Positions 49,405-58,666 of a stretch of 64,000 nt of DNA are shown one piece after another. The translations under genes and the position numbers were made by a program. The notes beneath the pieces are model-generated. The model made no database searches. It was given only the letters and a program-made list of their open reading frames with translations, and was not told the origin of the DNA. The DNA is taken from the NCBI RefSeq assembly GCF_002237655.1, contig NZ_NOKT01000009.1, positions 62,001 through 126,000 of the forward strand, written 5' to 3'. Numbering within the stretch: the first letter of the stretch is position 1; each line of letters begins with the position of its first letter. Origin of the DNA: Streptomyces sp. XY006. Its GTDB lineage: Bacteria > Actinomycetota > Actinomycetes > Streptomycetales > Streptomycetaceae.

Positions 49405-50525
49405 CGAACCCGGCGACGACGAAGCGGAGCGGGCCGATCCCGGCCCAGCCCGGGCCCGGCGAGGCCGTGGAGGCGAAGAACGGCATGATCCCCGCGGCCC
49501 TCGGCGGCATGTCCGGCCCGACCGGCCCCGGTGGCCCGTCCGGCCCCGGCGGCATCGCCGGTCCCGGTGGCCCGTCCGGCCCCGGTGGCCCGTCCGTTCC
49601 GACCCACGCCGGTGGCGCGGTCATCCCCGGCGCCGGTCCCAGCGGCACGCCCGGTACACGGCCCACCGTCAAGCTGCGGGAGGCCGCTCCCGACGACCCG
49701 CCCCGGTACGCGCCCGAGTGGCTGGAGCTGCGGGAACCGGCCGATGCCGCCGCCCGGGCGCACGACCTGCTCGATCCGCTGCGGATCCGGCTCGCCAACC
49801 TGCCGGGCAAATCGGGCGTCGTCATCCACGACCTGGGCTGCGGCACCGGCTCGATGGGCCGCTGGCTCGCCCCCCGCCTGGACGGCGCGCAGCACTGGAT
49901 CCTGCACGACCGCGACCCCTATCTGCTGCACTTCGCCGCCGTGGCGTCCCCGCGCTCGGCCGCCGACGGCAGCCGGGTCAGCGTGGAGACCCGGCGCGGT
50001 GACGTCGCGCGGCTCACCGCGGACGCCCTGCACGGCGCCTCCCTGGTGACGGCGTCCGCCCTGCTGGACGTCCTCACCCGCGAGGAGATCGACACGCTCG
50101 CGGCCGCCTGCGCCGGGGCCGGCTGCCCCGCCCTGCTGACGCTGTCCGTCGCCGGGCGGGTGGAACTGACCCCGCCCCACCCGCTCGACGCGGAGATCGC
50201 CCGGGCGTTCAACGACCACCAGCGCCGGGACGGCCTGCTCGGCCCCGACGCGGTCACGGTGGCGGCCGAGGCGTTCTCCGCGCACGGCGCGACCGTACGG
50301 CTGCATCCGAGCCCCTGGCGGCTCGGGCCCGAGCAGGCCGCGCTCACCGAGCAGTGGCTGCGCGGCTGGGTCGGCGCCGCCGTCGAGCAGCGTCCCGAGC
50401 TGCGGGCCGAGGCGGAGGTCTACCTGAACAACCGCCTGCGCCAGTGCGCGGCCGGCGAGCTGCGCGTCACGGTCCACCACACCGACCTCCTGGCCCTGTG
50501 CCGCCCGGCGGACGGAGCGTCATGA
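49401..50525 (+). CDS. SAM-dependent class I methyltransferase with collagen-like N-terminal segment
   Basis: 374 aa; ATGA overlap with the GT4 gene. Residues 39-65 are nine consecutive Gly-X-Y triplets (starting GPTGPGGPSGPGG), a collagen-like stretch, followed by a Pro-rich linker. The Rossmann methyltransferase starts near 130: motif I VVIHDLGCGTGSMGRWLAP, post-I acidic WILHDRDPY, and LVTASALLDVLTREEID at motif IV/V. The acceptor is unknown. In this operon it probably methylates the glycosylated product. The collagen-like part is strongly Gly/Pro and may mediate assembly or simply be a linker. Confidence 0.83.
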
Positions 50526-52030
50526 CCCCCCAGGCGACGGGCACCCGCCCCCGGCCCCACGGCACGGCGGCCGCCGCCCCACCGGCGACGCACCCGGCGC
50601 CGGAAACGGCGCCCCCGACTCCGGCTCACCGGCCGGGGGAGGAGGACGCGGCCCGCCCCGCGGGGAGCCCGGACGCCGCCCGCCCCGCAGGAAGTGCGGA
50701 CGCGGCCTGCTCCGCGGGGAGGCCTGACACGGCCTCTCCCGTGGGGAGTGCGGACGCGGCCCGCTCCGTGGGCAGCCCGGACTCGGCCCGCTCCGCCGAG
50801 GTGCCCGGTGCCCCGTCGTCCACGGCCGGGTCGGAGGTGTCCGGGTCCCGCGCCGGTGACTCGGGGCGTGGCCCGCTGCGGGTCCTTCTTGCCCGGCTCG
50901 GCTCTCGCAAGGCCCGTACGCGGATCGGGACCGTCGCCGGCGTCGCCATCATCACGGTGCTGTTCTGGCGGCTCGGCACCGGCGCCTTCCTCGACGGGCT
51001 GCGCCGGATCGACGCCGTGACGCTGCTGCTCGCGCTCGGCATCGGCGCCGTCACCACCGTGTGCAGCGCGTGGCGGTGGGCGCTCGTCGCCCGGAGTCTG
51101 CGCATCCGGCTGCCGTTCGGGCCCGCCGTCGCCGACTACTACCGCGCGCTGTTCCTCAACGCGGCCCTGCCCGGCGGCGTCCTCGGCGACGTCCACCGGG
51201 CGGTACGGCACGGGCAGAGCGAGGGGGACCTGCGGCGCGGCGTGAAGGCCGTCGTCCTCGAACGGACCGCCGGGCAGCTCGCGCTGTTCGCCGCGGCCGC
51301 GGTCGTCCTGCTGACCATGCCGTCCCCGGTGCTCGCCCAGGCCCGGCACGTCGCGCCGCTCGCGGCCCTGGCCGGACTGGGCGCCCTCGCCGTCGTCCTC
51401 GCCCTGCGCATGAACCGGCCCTCGCGGGCGCCCCGCGGCGGGAAGGTCCGGGCGCTCCTCGCCGAGGCCCGCGAAGTCCTGCTGTCCCGGCGCAACGGAC
51501 CCGGAGTGCTTGCCTCCTCCGTGGTCGTCCTGGCAGGTTACGTCGCCATGTTCGTCCTCGCCGCCCGCGTCGCCGGGACCACCGCCTCCGTGGCCGTCCT
51601 GGTGCCGCTCGCCGTGCTCGCCCTGCTGGCGATGGGACTGCCCCTGAACGTCGGCGGCTGGGGCCCGAGGGAGGGCGTCACCGCCTGGGCATTCGGCGCC
51701 GCGGGCCTCGGCGCCGGCCGGGGACTCGCCGTCGCGGTCGTCTACGGGGTGCTCAGCCTCGTGGCGAGCCTGCCCGGCCTGATCGTCCTCGTCGCCCGCT
51801 GGTACGCGAACCTGCGCGCCACCGACGGGACCGCGGCCGAGGCAGCCGGCCGGACCCGGATCGCCCCGGACCCGGACCCGGGTACCGGCCTCGTGCCCCG
51901 GCGCGGCTACGCCTCGGAGGTCAGCATCGAGAAATACGTGCCGAAGGAATCCGCGAGGCTCGCCAGGAGTTCCTTCCCCTTTTCCGCCGAACCCAGCGAA
52001 GGACGGCCGATGACACCGGAATCGGTATAG
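50522..52030 (+). CDS. Lysylphosphatidylglycerol synthase TM-region (UPF0104/YbhN) flippase-like protein
   Basis: 502 aa; ATGA overlap with the methyltransferase gene. A 130-residue disordered N-terminus contains five 9-residue repeats (ARPAGSPDA type). From about residue 145 there are roughly eight membrane helices with the UPF0104 signature: TTVCSAWRWALVARSLRIRLPFGPAVADYYRALFLNAALPGGVLGDVHRAVRHG and GWGPREGVTAWAFGAAGLG. Such proteins move lipid-linked substrates across the membrane. The last 41 residues overlap the convergent creatininase gene by 124 bp. Likely exporter or flippase of the locus product. Confidence 0.82.
   Translation: MTPQATGTRPRPHGTAAAAPPATHPAPETAPPTPAHRPGEEDAARPAGSPDAARPAGSADAACSAGRPDTASPVGSADAARSVGSPDSARSAEVPGAPSSTAGSEVSGSRAGDSGRGPLRVLLARLGSRKARTRIGTVAGVAIITVLFWRLGTGAFLDGLRRIDAVTLLLALGIGAVTTVCSAWRWALVARSLRIRLPFGPAVADYYRALFLNAALPGGVLGDVHRAVRHGQSEGDLRRGVKAVVLERTAGQLALFAAAAVVLLTMPSPVLAQARHVAPLAALAGLGALAVVLALRMNRPSRAPRGGKVRALLAEAREVLLSRRNGPGVLASSVVVLAGYVAMFVLAARVAGTTASVAVLVPLAVLALLAMGLPLNVGGWGPREGVTAWAFGAAGLGAGRGLAVAVVYGVLSLVASLPGLIVLVARWYANLRATDGTAAEAAGRTRIAPDPDPGTGLVPRRGYASEVSIEKYVPKESARLARSSFPFSAEPSEGRPMTPESV
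50651..50797 (+). repeat. 27-bp in-frame tandem repeat in the flippase-like gene
   Basis: Units begin at 50651, 50678, 50705, 50732, 50759 and partly 50786, each encoding nine residues of the type Ala-Arg-Pro-Ala-Gly-Ser-Pro-Asp-Ala. Located in the cytoplasmic N-terminal tail. Confidence 0.85.
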
Positions 52031-52638
52031 GCAGACATGCCGAGGGTGAGCAAATGACGCCGGTCGTCAGCGACGAAATCGGAGGTCTCATAACCGGGAC
52101 GGAGCATTTCGGGATGAGCGTGCAGAAGGATGGAGGTTTCTATTTCCCCCGCGTGCATGTCGGTGAGCAGCGAAGTGACCACACCCGCCCGCTCCCGCGC
52201 CGCCTCCCAGTCCTCCGGGGCCGGGAAGAGCGCCATCCGCTCGCCGCGGGCGTTGGACTCCTGAACGACGTTGCCCAGCACGTAGTTTCCGCCGTGCCCG
52301 TTGACCACCACCAGGGCGTCGACCCCGGACCGGCGGAGCGAGGCCGCTATGTCCCGTACCACCGCATGAAGGGTCACCGAGGAGATGCTGACGGTCCCCG
52401 GCCAGGCCGCGTGCTCGTGCGAGCACGAGATCGTCACCGGAGGAAGGAGGTGCACCGGGTACGCGCCGGCTATCTCCCGCGCGACGGCACAGGCGACGAG
52501 CGTGTCGGTCGCCAGGGGAAGGTACGGACCGTGCTGCTCGAAGCTCCCCACGGGAAGCACCGCGACCTGCCGTGAGACATCGGCGCCCCGCGTCCGTACG
52601 TCTTCCGTGGTGTCCGCCGGCACCAGATCACTCATCAC
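51907..52638 (-). CDS. Creatininase-family amidohydrolase
   Basis: 243 aa from GTG 52638 (ATG 52635 equal). All creatininase-family metal ligands are visible: [20 protein letters not shown] (Glu, His, Asp), [22 protein letters not shown] and [10 protein letters not shown] (His, Glu). The family includes creatininase, MftE and archaeal ArfB, which deformylates FAPy in flavin/F420 synthesis. It is divergent from a GTP cyclohydrolase homologue predicted to make FAPy, with only 38 bp between starts, so FAPy amide hydrolysis is an attractive role. This is inference; the family is firm. Confidence 0.85.
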   Translation of the reverse strand: MMSDLVPADTTEDVRTRGADVSRQVAVLPVGSFEQHGPYLPLATDTLVACAVAREIAGAYPVHLLPPVTISCSHEHAAWPGTVSISSVTLHAVVRDIAASLRRSGVDALVVVNGHGGNYVLGNVVQESNARGERMALFPAPEDWEAARERAGVVTSLLTDMHAGEIETSILLHAHPEMLRPGYETSDFVADDRRHLLTLGMSAYTDSGVIGRPSLGSAEKGKELLASLADSFGTYFSMLTSEA

Positions 52639-52676
52639 GTCACGGCCTTTCGTCTCTGCTTAGGAACTCGAGAATC

Positions 52677-53336
52677 ATGACAGAAAAAATAGGCGTACTC
52701 GGCAAGAAGTCACCGCAGCGCACCGGCGTGGAACGCGTCGTGAATGCACCCTTGCCCACCGTGTACGGCGCATTCCAGGCGATCGGCTACATGGACCACG
52801 ACCGCGGTGACGAACAGGTCGCGCTCGTCCATGGTGAACTCGGCACCGACGGTGTCCTCGTCCGGCTGCACTCGGAGTGCCTCACCGGTGACGCCTTCGG
52901 CTCCCAGCACTGCGAGTGCGGCGACCAGTTGGACGCCGCCCTGCGCGCGGTGGTCGCCGAGGGCGCCGGTGTCGTCGTCTACCTCCGAGGGCACGAGGGC
53001 CGCGGCATCGGCCTGCTCGCCAAGCTGCGCGCGATGGCCCTGCAGGCGGAGGGCCTGGACACCGTCGAGGCCAACCTCGCGCTCGGTCTGCCGGTCGACG
53101 CCCGCGACTACGGCGTGGCCGCCCGCATCCTGGACGACCTGGGCGTGCGCTCGGTGCGCCTGATGTCCAACAACCCGCGCAAGCGCGAGGCGCTGGTGGA
53201 CCACGGCATCAGCGTCGCCGAGCAGGTGCCGCTGCTGATCCCGCCGTGCGAGAGCAACATCACCTATCTGCGCACCAAGCGGGAGCGCCTCGACCACCAC
53301 CTGCCCCACCTGGACGCGGTGGTCAGCTCCTCCTGA
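52677..53336 (+). CDS. GTP cyclohydrolase II homologue of FAPy-forming (SCO6655) type
   Basis: 219 aa from ATG 52677. Zinc motif [18 protein letters not shown] with Cys68, Cys79 and Cys81; [26 protein letters not shown]-terminal [18 protein letters not shown]. In RibA proteins the KxRAYALQ tyrosine (Tyr105 in E. coli) is needed to form the usual product; here it is Met120. Reported work on S. coelicolor SCO6655 found Met120 makes the enzyme stop at 2-amino-5-formylamino-6-ribosylamino-4(3H)-pyrimidinone 5'-phosphate (FAPy). The gene has no ribB, ribE or ribH beside it, so it is not the riboflavin operon copy. Confidence 0.9.
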   Translation: MTEKIGVLGKKSPQRTGVERVVNAPLPTVYGAFQAIGYMDHDRGDEQVALVHGELGTDGVLVRLHSECLTGDAFGSQHCECGDQLDAALRAVVAEGAGVVVYLRGHEGRGIGLLAKLRAMALQAEGLDTVEANLALGLPVDARDYGVAARILDDLGVRSVRLMSNNPRKREALVDHGISVAEQVPLLIPPCESNITYLRTKRERLDHHLPHLDAVVSSS

Positions 53337-53484
53337 GACGCCGGGCCCCGTGCCGGTGCCCCACGACGTGACCTGGGCGAATCCGTACGCGACCCGTAGT
53401 CGGGCCGCGTACGCTTCGTGAACGTCCGCCCCTTGAGCGCCGGCCCGGAGCGGCCGGCGCCTCACGTCCGGAGGCTCACCCGGT

Positions 53485-54546
53485 ATGACCGAGCTCCATC
53501 TGTGGCTGCGCCACGAGGCCCGAACGACCGAGCGCCGCACGCCCGTCGTGCCCGACGACGCCCGGCGCCTGGTCGACAACGGAGTGGAACTGACCGTCGA
53601 GGAGTCCCCGCAGCGGGTCTTCCCGATCGAGGAGTACGAGGCGGCCGGCTGCCGCGTCGCCCCCGCGGGCTCCTGGGAGTCGGCCCCGCGGGACGCCGTC
53701 GTGCTCGGCCTGAAGGAACTGCCCGGCGAGCCAGCCGCGCTGACGCACCGTCACATCTTCTTCGGCCACGCCTACAAGGGCCAGCCGGGAGCGGCGGACC
53801 TGCTGGGCCGCTTCGCCGCCGGCGGCGGGACGCTGTTCGACCTGGAGTATCTGGTGGACGACTCCGGGCGGCGCCTCGCCGCCTTCGGCTTCTGGGCCGG
53901 CTACCTGGGCGCCGCCCTGGCGGTGCTGCGGCACCGGGGCCGGCTGCGGGCGCCGCTCGTCCCCACGACCAAGGCCGAGCTGGACGAGACCCTCGAGCCC
54001 GCCGGCGCCGGCCCCGACTTCACCGGCCTGGTCGTCGGCGCGCTGGGACGCAGCGGACGCGGCGCCCGGACCGCCTTCGCCACCGCCGGCGTGGACCCCA
54101 CCTGCTGGGACCTCGCCGAGACCCGCGACCTGGACCGCGCGGCCCTGCTGCGGCACGACGTCATGGTGAACGCGGTGCTCGCCACCAGCCCCGTCCCGCC
54201 CTTCCTGCGCGAGCAGGACCTCGACGCCCCCGAGCGCCGTCTGCGCACCCTGTGCGACGTGACGTGCGACGTCGGCTCGCCGCTCAACGTCCTGCCGGTG
54301 TACGACGAGACCACCAGCTGGGACGAGCCGGCGCGGCGCCTGCGCGATCAGCCGCCGCTGGACCTGATCGCCATCGACAACCTGCCCTCCCTGCTGCCGC
54401 TGGAGTCCAGCACCGACTTCTCGGCCGCCCTGCTGCCCCATCTGCTCGACTTCGGCGTCACCGGGCCCTGGGGGCGCTGCCTGGACCGGTTCCGTCAGGC
54501 CGGCCGTGAGTACGGCTTCGACAAGGGGGACGACCTTGACCACTGA
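53485..54546 (+). CDS. Saccharopine dehydrogenase (NAD, lysine-forming; Lys1-like)
   Basis: 353 aa; ATG with CCGGAGG upstream. It starts like alanine/saccharopine dehydrogenases (LWLRHEARTTERRTPVVPDDARRLVDNGVELTVEESPQRVFP) and carries VLGLKELPGEP, FFGHAYKGQPG and FDLEYLVDDSGRRLAAFGFWAGYLGA, the Lys1 pattern; VVGALGRSGRGA is the nucleotide-binding loop and CDVTCDVGSPLNVLPVY is typical late sequence. It interconverts saccharopine with lysine and 2-oxoglutarate. The following gene is the complementary glutamate-forming type. Confidence 0.85.
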   Translation: MTELHLWLRHEARTTERRTPVVPDDARRLVDNGVELTVEESPQRVFPIEEYEAAGCRVAPAGSWESAPRDAVVLGLKELPGEPAALTHRHIFFGHAYKGQPGAADLLGRFAAGGGTLFDLEYLVDDSGRRLAAFGFWAGYLGAALAVLRHRGRLRAPLVPTTKAELDETLEPAGAGPDFTGLVVGALGRSGRGARTAFATAGVDPTCWDLAETRDLDRAALLRHDVMVNAVLATSPVPPFLREQDLDAPERRLRTLCDVTCDVGSPLNVLPVYDETTSWDEPARRLRDQPPLDLIAIDNLPSLLPLESSTDFSAALLPHLLDFGVTGPWGRCLDRFRQAGREYGFDKGDDLDH

Positions 54547-55693
54547 CCCGGTACCCGCGAGCGGCACCGTCCACTGGATCGGCGCGGGCCTGTCCACCGG
54601 CAGCGGGCTGGCCGCGCTGTGCGACAGCGCCGAGCACGTACGGCTGTGGCACCGCACCGAGAGCCGCGCCGCCGACGCCCTGGGCCGGCTGGGCCTGGCC
54701 GGACGGGCCGAGCCGCGCGCCTACACGCTGTCCGCGCTCGCCGCCGAACTGGCGCCCGGCGATGTCGTGGTGTCCATGCTGCCGGCGCCGGAGCACGCGC
54801 CGCTGCTCGCCGAGTGCGTCCGGCTGGGGGCCCACTTCGCCTGCTCCAGCTATGTGTCGGAGGCGGTGCTGGAGCAGGTGCCCGCCGCCGAGAAGGCCGG
54901 GGTCGTCGTCCTCACCGAGGCCGGACTCGACCCGGGCATCGACCACCTCTTCGCGCACGACCTCGTCGCCCGGGCCCGGGACGCGATCGGCGACGAAACG
55001 CCCGCCTCGTACTCCCTCACGTCGTACTGCGGCGGCGTCCCCGCCGAGCCGAACGACTTCACCTACCGCTTCAGCTGGGCACCCGCCGGCGTCCTCAACG
55101 CCCTGCGCTCCCCGGCGCGTTACATCGACGACGGCGCCGAGACGGTCGCCGAGCGCCCCTGGGAGGCGACCCGGCGGCATGTGGTCGACGGGGAGACGTT
55201 CGAGGTCTATCCCAACCGCGACAGCGTCCCCTTCGTCGCGCAGTACGGGCTGCCGGAGGCCTGGTCGGCGCGGACGTTCGTCCGGGGCACCCTGCGTCTG
55301 GAGGGCTGGCTGCGCGCCTGGGACGCCGTGTTCGAGGAGCTGAAGCGGGGCGACGACACCCGGATCGCCGAACTGGCCCGGGAACTGGCCGCCAGGTATC
55401 CGACCACGGACGACGACCGGGACCGGGTCGTCCTCGCCGTCTCCCTGGACGTGCGGTCCGCCACGGGGGAGAGCTGGTCCGGCGGCTACCTGCTGGACCT
55501 GGTGGGTGACGCCCGGGAGAGCGCGATGGCCCGCTGCGTCTCGCGCACCCTCGCCCTGGGCGTCCGCCACGTCCTGGACGGCTCCCTGCCGCCGGGCCTG
55601 AACCGCGCGGCCGAGACGGCGGCCCGGTCGCGGCAGTGGCTGCGGGAACTCGCCCGCGACGGAGTCGAGTTCGCGCTCCGCGTCGACCGCTAG
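54536..55693 (+). CDS. Saccharopine dehydrogenase (glutamate-forming; Lys9-like)
   Basis: 385 aa from TTG 54536, with AAGGGGG upstream and an 11-bp overlap with the previous gene; GTG 54506 would overlap by 41 bases. Rossmann start VHWIGAGLSTGSGLAALC, then VVVSMLPAPEHAPLLAECVRLGAHFACSSYVSEAV, TEAGLDPGIDHLFAHDLV and SYCGGVPAEPNDFTYRFSWAPAGVLNALRSPARYI, all Lys9-type blocks. It splits saccharopine to aminoadipate semialdehyde and glutamate. With the Lys1-like gene it would run lysine catabolism toward aminoadipate. Its stop overlaps that of the convergent beta-lactamase-like gene by 4 bp. Confidence 0.85.
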   Translation: MTTDPVPASGTVHWIGAGLSTGSGLAALCDSAEHVRLWHRTESRAADALGRLGLAGRAEPRAYTLSALAAELAPGDVVVSMLPAPEHAPLLAECVRLGAHFACSSYVSEAVLEQVPAAEKAGVVVLTEAGLDPGIDHLFAHDLVARARDAIGDETPASYSLTSYCGGVPAEPNDFTYRFSWAPAGVLNALRSPARYIDDGAETVAERPWEATRRHVVDGETFEVYPNRDSVPFVAQYGLPEAWSARTFVRGTLRLEGWLRAWDAVFEELKRGDDTRIAELARELAARYPTTDDDRDRVVLAVSLDVRSATGESWSGGYLLDLVGDARESAMARCVSRTLALGVRHVLDGSLPPGLNRAAETAARSRQWLRELARDGVEFALRVDR

Positions 55694-56931
55694 CCGGGGA
55701 CGGGGCCCGTCAGGGCCTCGTGCACCAGCCGCTTGAGGTCCTTGAAGACCGTGTGCGAGGTCCTGGGCCGCACCTGCGTCATGAACTGCACCGTCAGGTC
55801 GCGGCCCGGGTCCACCCAGAACGTCGTCGTGGCCACCCCGCTCCAGCCGAAGGCACCGAGCCCGGACGGCACCTGCGTACGGCTCGGGTCGATCACCACC
55901 GAGCAGTTGAAGCCGAAGCCCATCCCCTCGTTGCCGGGCTCGTCGTGGACGGGGCGGCTGCCGAAGGCGCGCAGGTCGGCGCCGCCCGGCAAGTGGTTGC
56001 GGCTCATCAGGTCCACGCTCTGCGGGCTGAGCAGCCGCACGCCGTCCAGTTCGCCCCGGCGGCGCAGCAACTCCATGAAGCGGTGGTAGTCGTGGGCCGA
56101 GCACACCATGCCCCCGCTGCCCGACAGGAACCGCGGCCGGCCCCGCAGCGGCAGCCCGGGGATCGGCTCGATGCCGCCGCCCTCCTTCTCGCCGTACATC
56201 TCCGACAGTCGCGGTGCCTGTTCGTCGGTGACGTGGAAGCCCGCGTCGGTCATGCCGAGGGGCCCGAAGATCCGCTCGGCGCAGAACGCGTCCAGCGGCC
56301 GGCCGGAGACGACCTCGATGACACGGCCGAGGACGTTGCTGGCCACCGAGTAGTTCCACTCGGTGCCGGGCTCGAACTGCAGGGGCAGGCTCGCGTACAC
56401 CTCGATGGTCTCGGCCAGGTCCGCGCCCGGCGGCACGGACGATTCCAGACCGGCCCGGCGGTACAGGGCGTCGACGGGGTGGGAGTGGTAGAAGCCGAAG
56501 GTGAGACCCGAGGTGTGGGTCAGCAGGTGCCGCACGAGTATGGGGCCCGCGGCCGGGCGCGTCCGCACGTCGTCGGCCGAGCCGCCGGCGTAGACCCGCG
56601 GCTCGGCGAAGGCCGGCAGATGGTCGGCGACCGGGTCGTCCAGCGACAGCCGGCCCTCCTCCACGAGCAGCAGCGCGGCGACCGCGGTGACCGGTTTCGT
56701 CATGGAGTAGACCCGCCACAGCGTGTCGGGCTCGACGGGGAGCCCGGCCGCGATGTCGCGCGAGCCGTGCGTGGCGAGGTGGGCGACGCGTCCGCCGCGG
56801 GCGATCGAGACGAGGAAGCCGGGCAGCCGCCCCTCGTCGACGAACCGGGCGAAGTGCCGGTCCAGACGCTCCAGCACCCGCGGGTCAAGCCCCGCCTCGG
56901 CCGGTTCGACCTCTTCTCGCAGTGGTGCCAT
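55690..56931 (-). CDS. Serine hydrolase (beta-lactamase class C / esterase EstB type)
   Basis: 413 aa from ATG 56931 with GGAGGAAG upstream. The nucleophile tetrad SMTK (Ser76, Lys79) sits in LWRVYSMTKPVTAVAALLLVEEG, with a YSVASN-type Tyr motif near residue 180 and SGSGGMVCSAHDYHRF and GWSGVATTTFWVDP late. No signal peptide, so a cytoplasmic esterase or amidase is more likely than a true beta-lactamase. No operon partner; it is flanked by convergent genes. Confidence 0.85.
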   Translation of the reverse strand: MAPLREEVEPAEAGLDPRVLERLDRHFARFVDEGRLPGFLVSIARGGRVAHLATHGSRDIAAGLPVEPDTLWRVYSMTKPVTAVAALLLVEEGRLSLDDPVADHLPAFAEPRVYAGGSADDVRTRPAAGPILVRHLLTHTSGLTFGFYHSHPVDALYRRAGLESSVPPGADLAETIEVYASLPLQFEPGTEWNYSVASNVLGRVIEVVSGRPLDAFCAERIFGPLGMTDAGFHVTDEQAPRLSEMYGEKEGGGIEPIPGLPLRGRPRFLSGSGGMVCSAHDYHRFMELLRRRGELDGVRLLSPQSVDLMSRNHLPGGADLRAFGSRPVHDEPGNEGMGFGFNCSVVIDPSRTQVPSGLGAFGWSGVATTTFWVDPGRDLTVQFMTQVRPRTSHTVFKDLKRLVHEALTGPVPG

Positions 56932-57057
56932 GGTTCTTCCTCCGTCGCGCTCGTCGGGGTGAGATCCGGCATACCCCGCCGCCTGCGATCCCATCCTGCT
57001 GCAGGAACCCTTCATGATCGCCCAGGAATCGGTGCGTGAACGCGACGACGTCGAAAA

Positions 57058-57091
57058 GGGGCGTGGGAGCCGCTCACGGCTCCCACGCCCC
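57058..57091 (-). terminator. Terminator of the MHS transporter gene
   Basis: Perfect 15-bp stem (GGGGCGTGGGAGCCG with CGGCTCCCACGCCCC), CTCA loop; on the minus strand it is followed by a short T-run (AAAA on plus). Confidence 0.88.
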
Positions 57092-57111
57092 GCACCCGGC
57101 GGCAGCGGCCG

Positions 57112-58470
57112 TCAGACGGTCACCTGGTCGGGGCGGGCCGCCGGACGCACCGTGCGCTCGCCCAGCGCCTCGGTCGGCACCCGGTGGGTCTCCCGGGCCG
57201 ACAGTGCCGCGATCACCGGCGGCACGCACAGCGCCGCCGTGAACAGGGCCACCGCCGACCAGTCGTCCCCGTCCGGCCCGGCGATCCGCGCCGCGAAGGT
57301 CACCGCGAAACCGGCCGCCGCGAACCCGATCTGCGTGCCGATGGCCACGCCCGACAGCCGCACACGGGTCGCGAACATCTCGCCGTAGAAGGCGGGCCAC
57401 ACCCCGTTCGCCGCGCTGTAGACCACGCCGAAGCACAGGACGCCCGTCAGGAAGACCAGCGGGTAGGAACCCGTGGAGACCGCCCACAGGTACAGGAACA
57501 TCGTCACCGCGCTGCCGGCCGCGCCGATCAGGAACACCGGGCGGCGGCCGATCCGGTCGGAGAGCGTGGCCCACAGCGGGATCGCGGCGAGCGCGACGAC
57601 ATTGGCCAGGGCACCCACCCACAGCATGGCCGTACGGGACATGCCGACCGCGTCGCTCGTGGCGTACGCCAGCGCCCACACCGTGAAGATCGTGCTGACG
57701 GAGGCGACGAGCGCCCCCGCGATCACCCGCAGCACGTCCGCCCAGTGCTCGCGCACCAGGACCAGCAGCGGCATCTTCACGACGCCCTCCTGGGCCGCCT
57801 GCCGGGCGAACGCCGGTGTCTCGTCCAGCTTGCGCCGGATGACCCAGCCGGCGACGGCGACCGCGACGCTCAGCCAGAACGGCACCCGCCAGCCCCAGGA
57901 CAGCAGCTGCTCCTCGGGCAGCGCGGCGACCGGGATGAAGACCAGCGTGGCCAGCAGCTGACCGCCCTGGGTGCCGCTGAGCGTGAAGCTGGTGAAGAAG
58001 CCGCGCCGGTGCGGTGGCGCGTGTTCCAGCGTCATGGAGTTGGCGCTGGCCTGCTCGCCCGCGGCCGAGATGCCCTGCAGCACCCGGCACAGCACCAGCA
58101 GCACCGGAGCGAGGGTGCCGACCTGGTCCCGGGTCGGCAGACAGCCGATCAGGAACGTGGACAGGCCCATCAGCATCAGCGTGAAGACCATGATCTTCTT
58201 GCGGCCGAGCCGGTCGCCGACGTGACCGAGGACCAGCGCGCCGACCGGACGGGCCGCGTAGGCGACGCCGAACGTGGCCAGCGACAGCAGGGTCGCCGTG
58301 GCCGGGTCGGACTCGTCGAAGAACACCTCGGGGAAGATCAGCGCGGCGGCGCTGCCGTAGATGAAGAAGTCGTAGTACTCCAGCGCGCTGCCGATCCAGG
58401 CGGCGGTGGCGGCTTTCCTGGGCTGACCGGGCGGGGCGGCGGCCCCTCGGGGCGTGGCGGGGACGGACAC
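57112..58470 (-). CDS. MHS-family MFS transporter (shikimate/quinate-type metabolite:H+ symporter)
   Basis: 452 aa; GTG with AAGGAG six bases upstream. Twelve hydrophobic segments; hallmark MHS start ATAAWIGSALEYYDFFIYGSAAALIFPEVFF, loop 2-3 GHVGDRLGRKKIMVFTLMLMG and RVLQGISAAGEQASANSMTLEHAPPHRRGFFTSF. These symporters carry organic acids such as shikimate, quinate, benzoates and alpha-ketoglutarate. Placed beside a TetR regulator, quinate/shikimate dehydrogenase and 3-dehydroshikimate dehydratase, it probably imports quinate or shikimate. Confidence 0.88.
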   Translation of the reverse strand: MSVPATPRGAAAPPGQPRKAATAAWIGSALEYYDFFIYGSAAALIFPEVFFDESDPATATLLSLATFGVAYAARPVGALVLGHVGDRLGRKKIMVFTLMLMGLSTFLIGCLPTRDQVGTLAPVLLVLCRVLQGISAAGEQASANSMTLEHAPPHRRGFFTSFTLSGTQGGQLLATLVFIPVAALPEEQLLSWGWRVPFWLSVAVAVAGWVIRRKLDETPAFARQAAQEGVVKMPLLVLVREHWADVLRVIAGALVASVSTIFTVWALAYATSDAVGMSRTAMLWVGALANVVALAAIPLWATLSDRIGRRPVFLIGAAGSAVTMFLYLWAVSTGSYPLVFLTGVLCFGVVYSAANGVWPAFYGEMFATRVRLSGVAIGTQIGFAAAGFAVTFAARIAGPDGDDWSAVALFTAALCVPPVIAALSARETHRVPTEALGERTVRPAARPDQVTV

Positions 58471-58562
58471 GGCGGCTCCTTAGGGGGCTCCACCATGGGC
58501 GGAGCGGGCACGGACGAGCAAGGTGACGAGCAGAGGGGGACGTGCCGGATCGCGGCCAATTA

Positions 58563-58573
58563 ACCCACTGGGT
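58563..58573. promoter_or_regulatory. Small palindrome before the MHS transporter gene
   Basis: ACCCACTGGGT (5-bp arms, 1-base centre) 93 bases upstream of the transporter start, in an AT-rich patch. A 15-bp direct repeat (58625-58639 and 58649-58663) lies further on. Weak candidate operator. Confidence 0.4.
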
Positions 58574-58666
58574 AGTTAGTAGGGGATGGCCAGTGATGCT
58601 GCGCCCGAGTGTCGCCGGTGTCAAGGGGTCGTGCGCGGGGGTGTGCGTGGGGTCGTGCGCGGGCGT

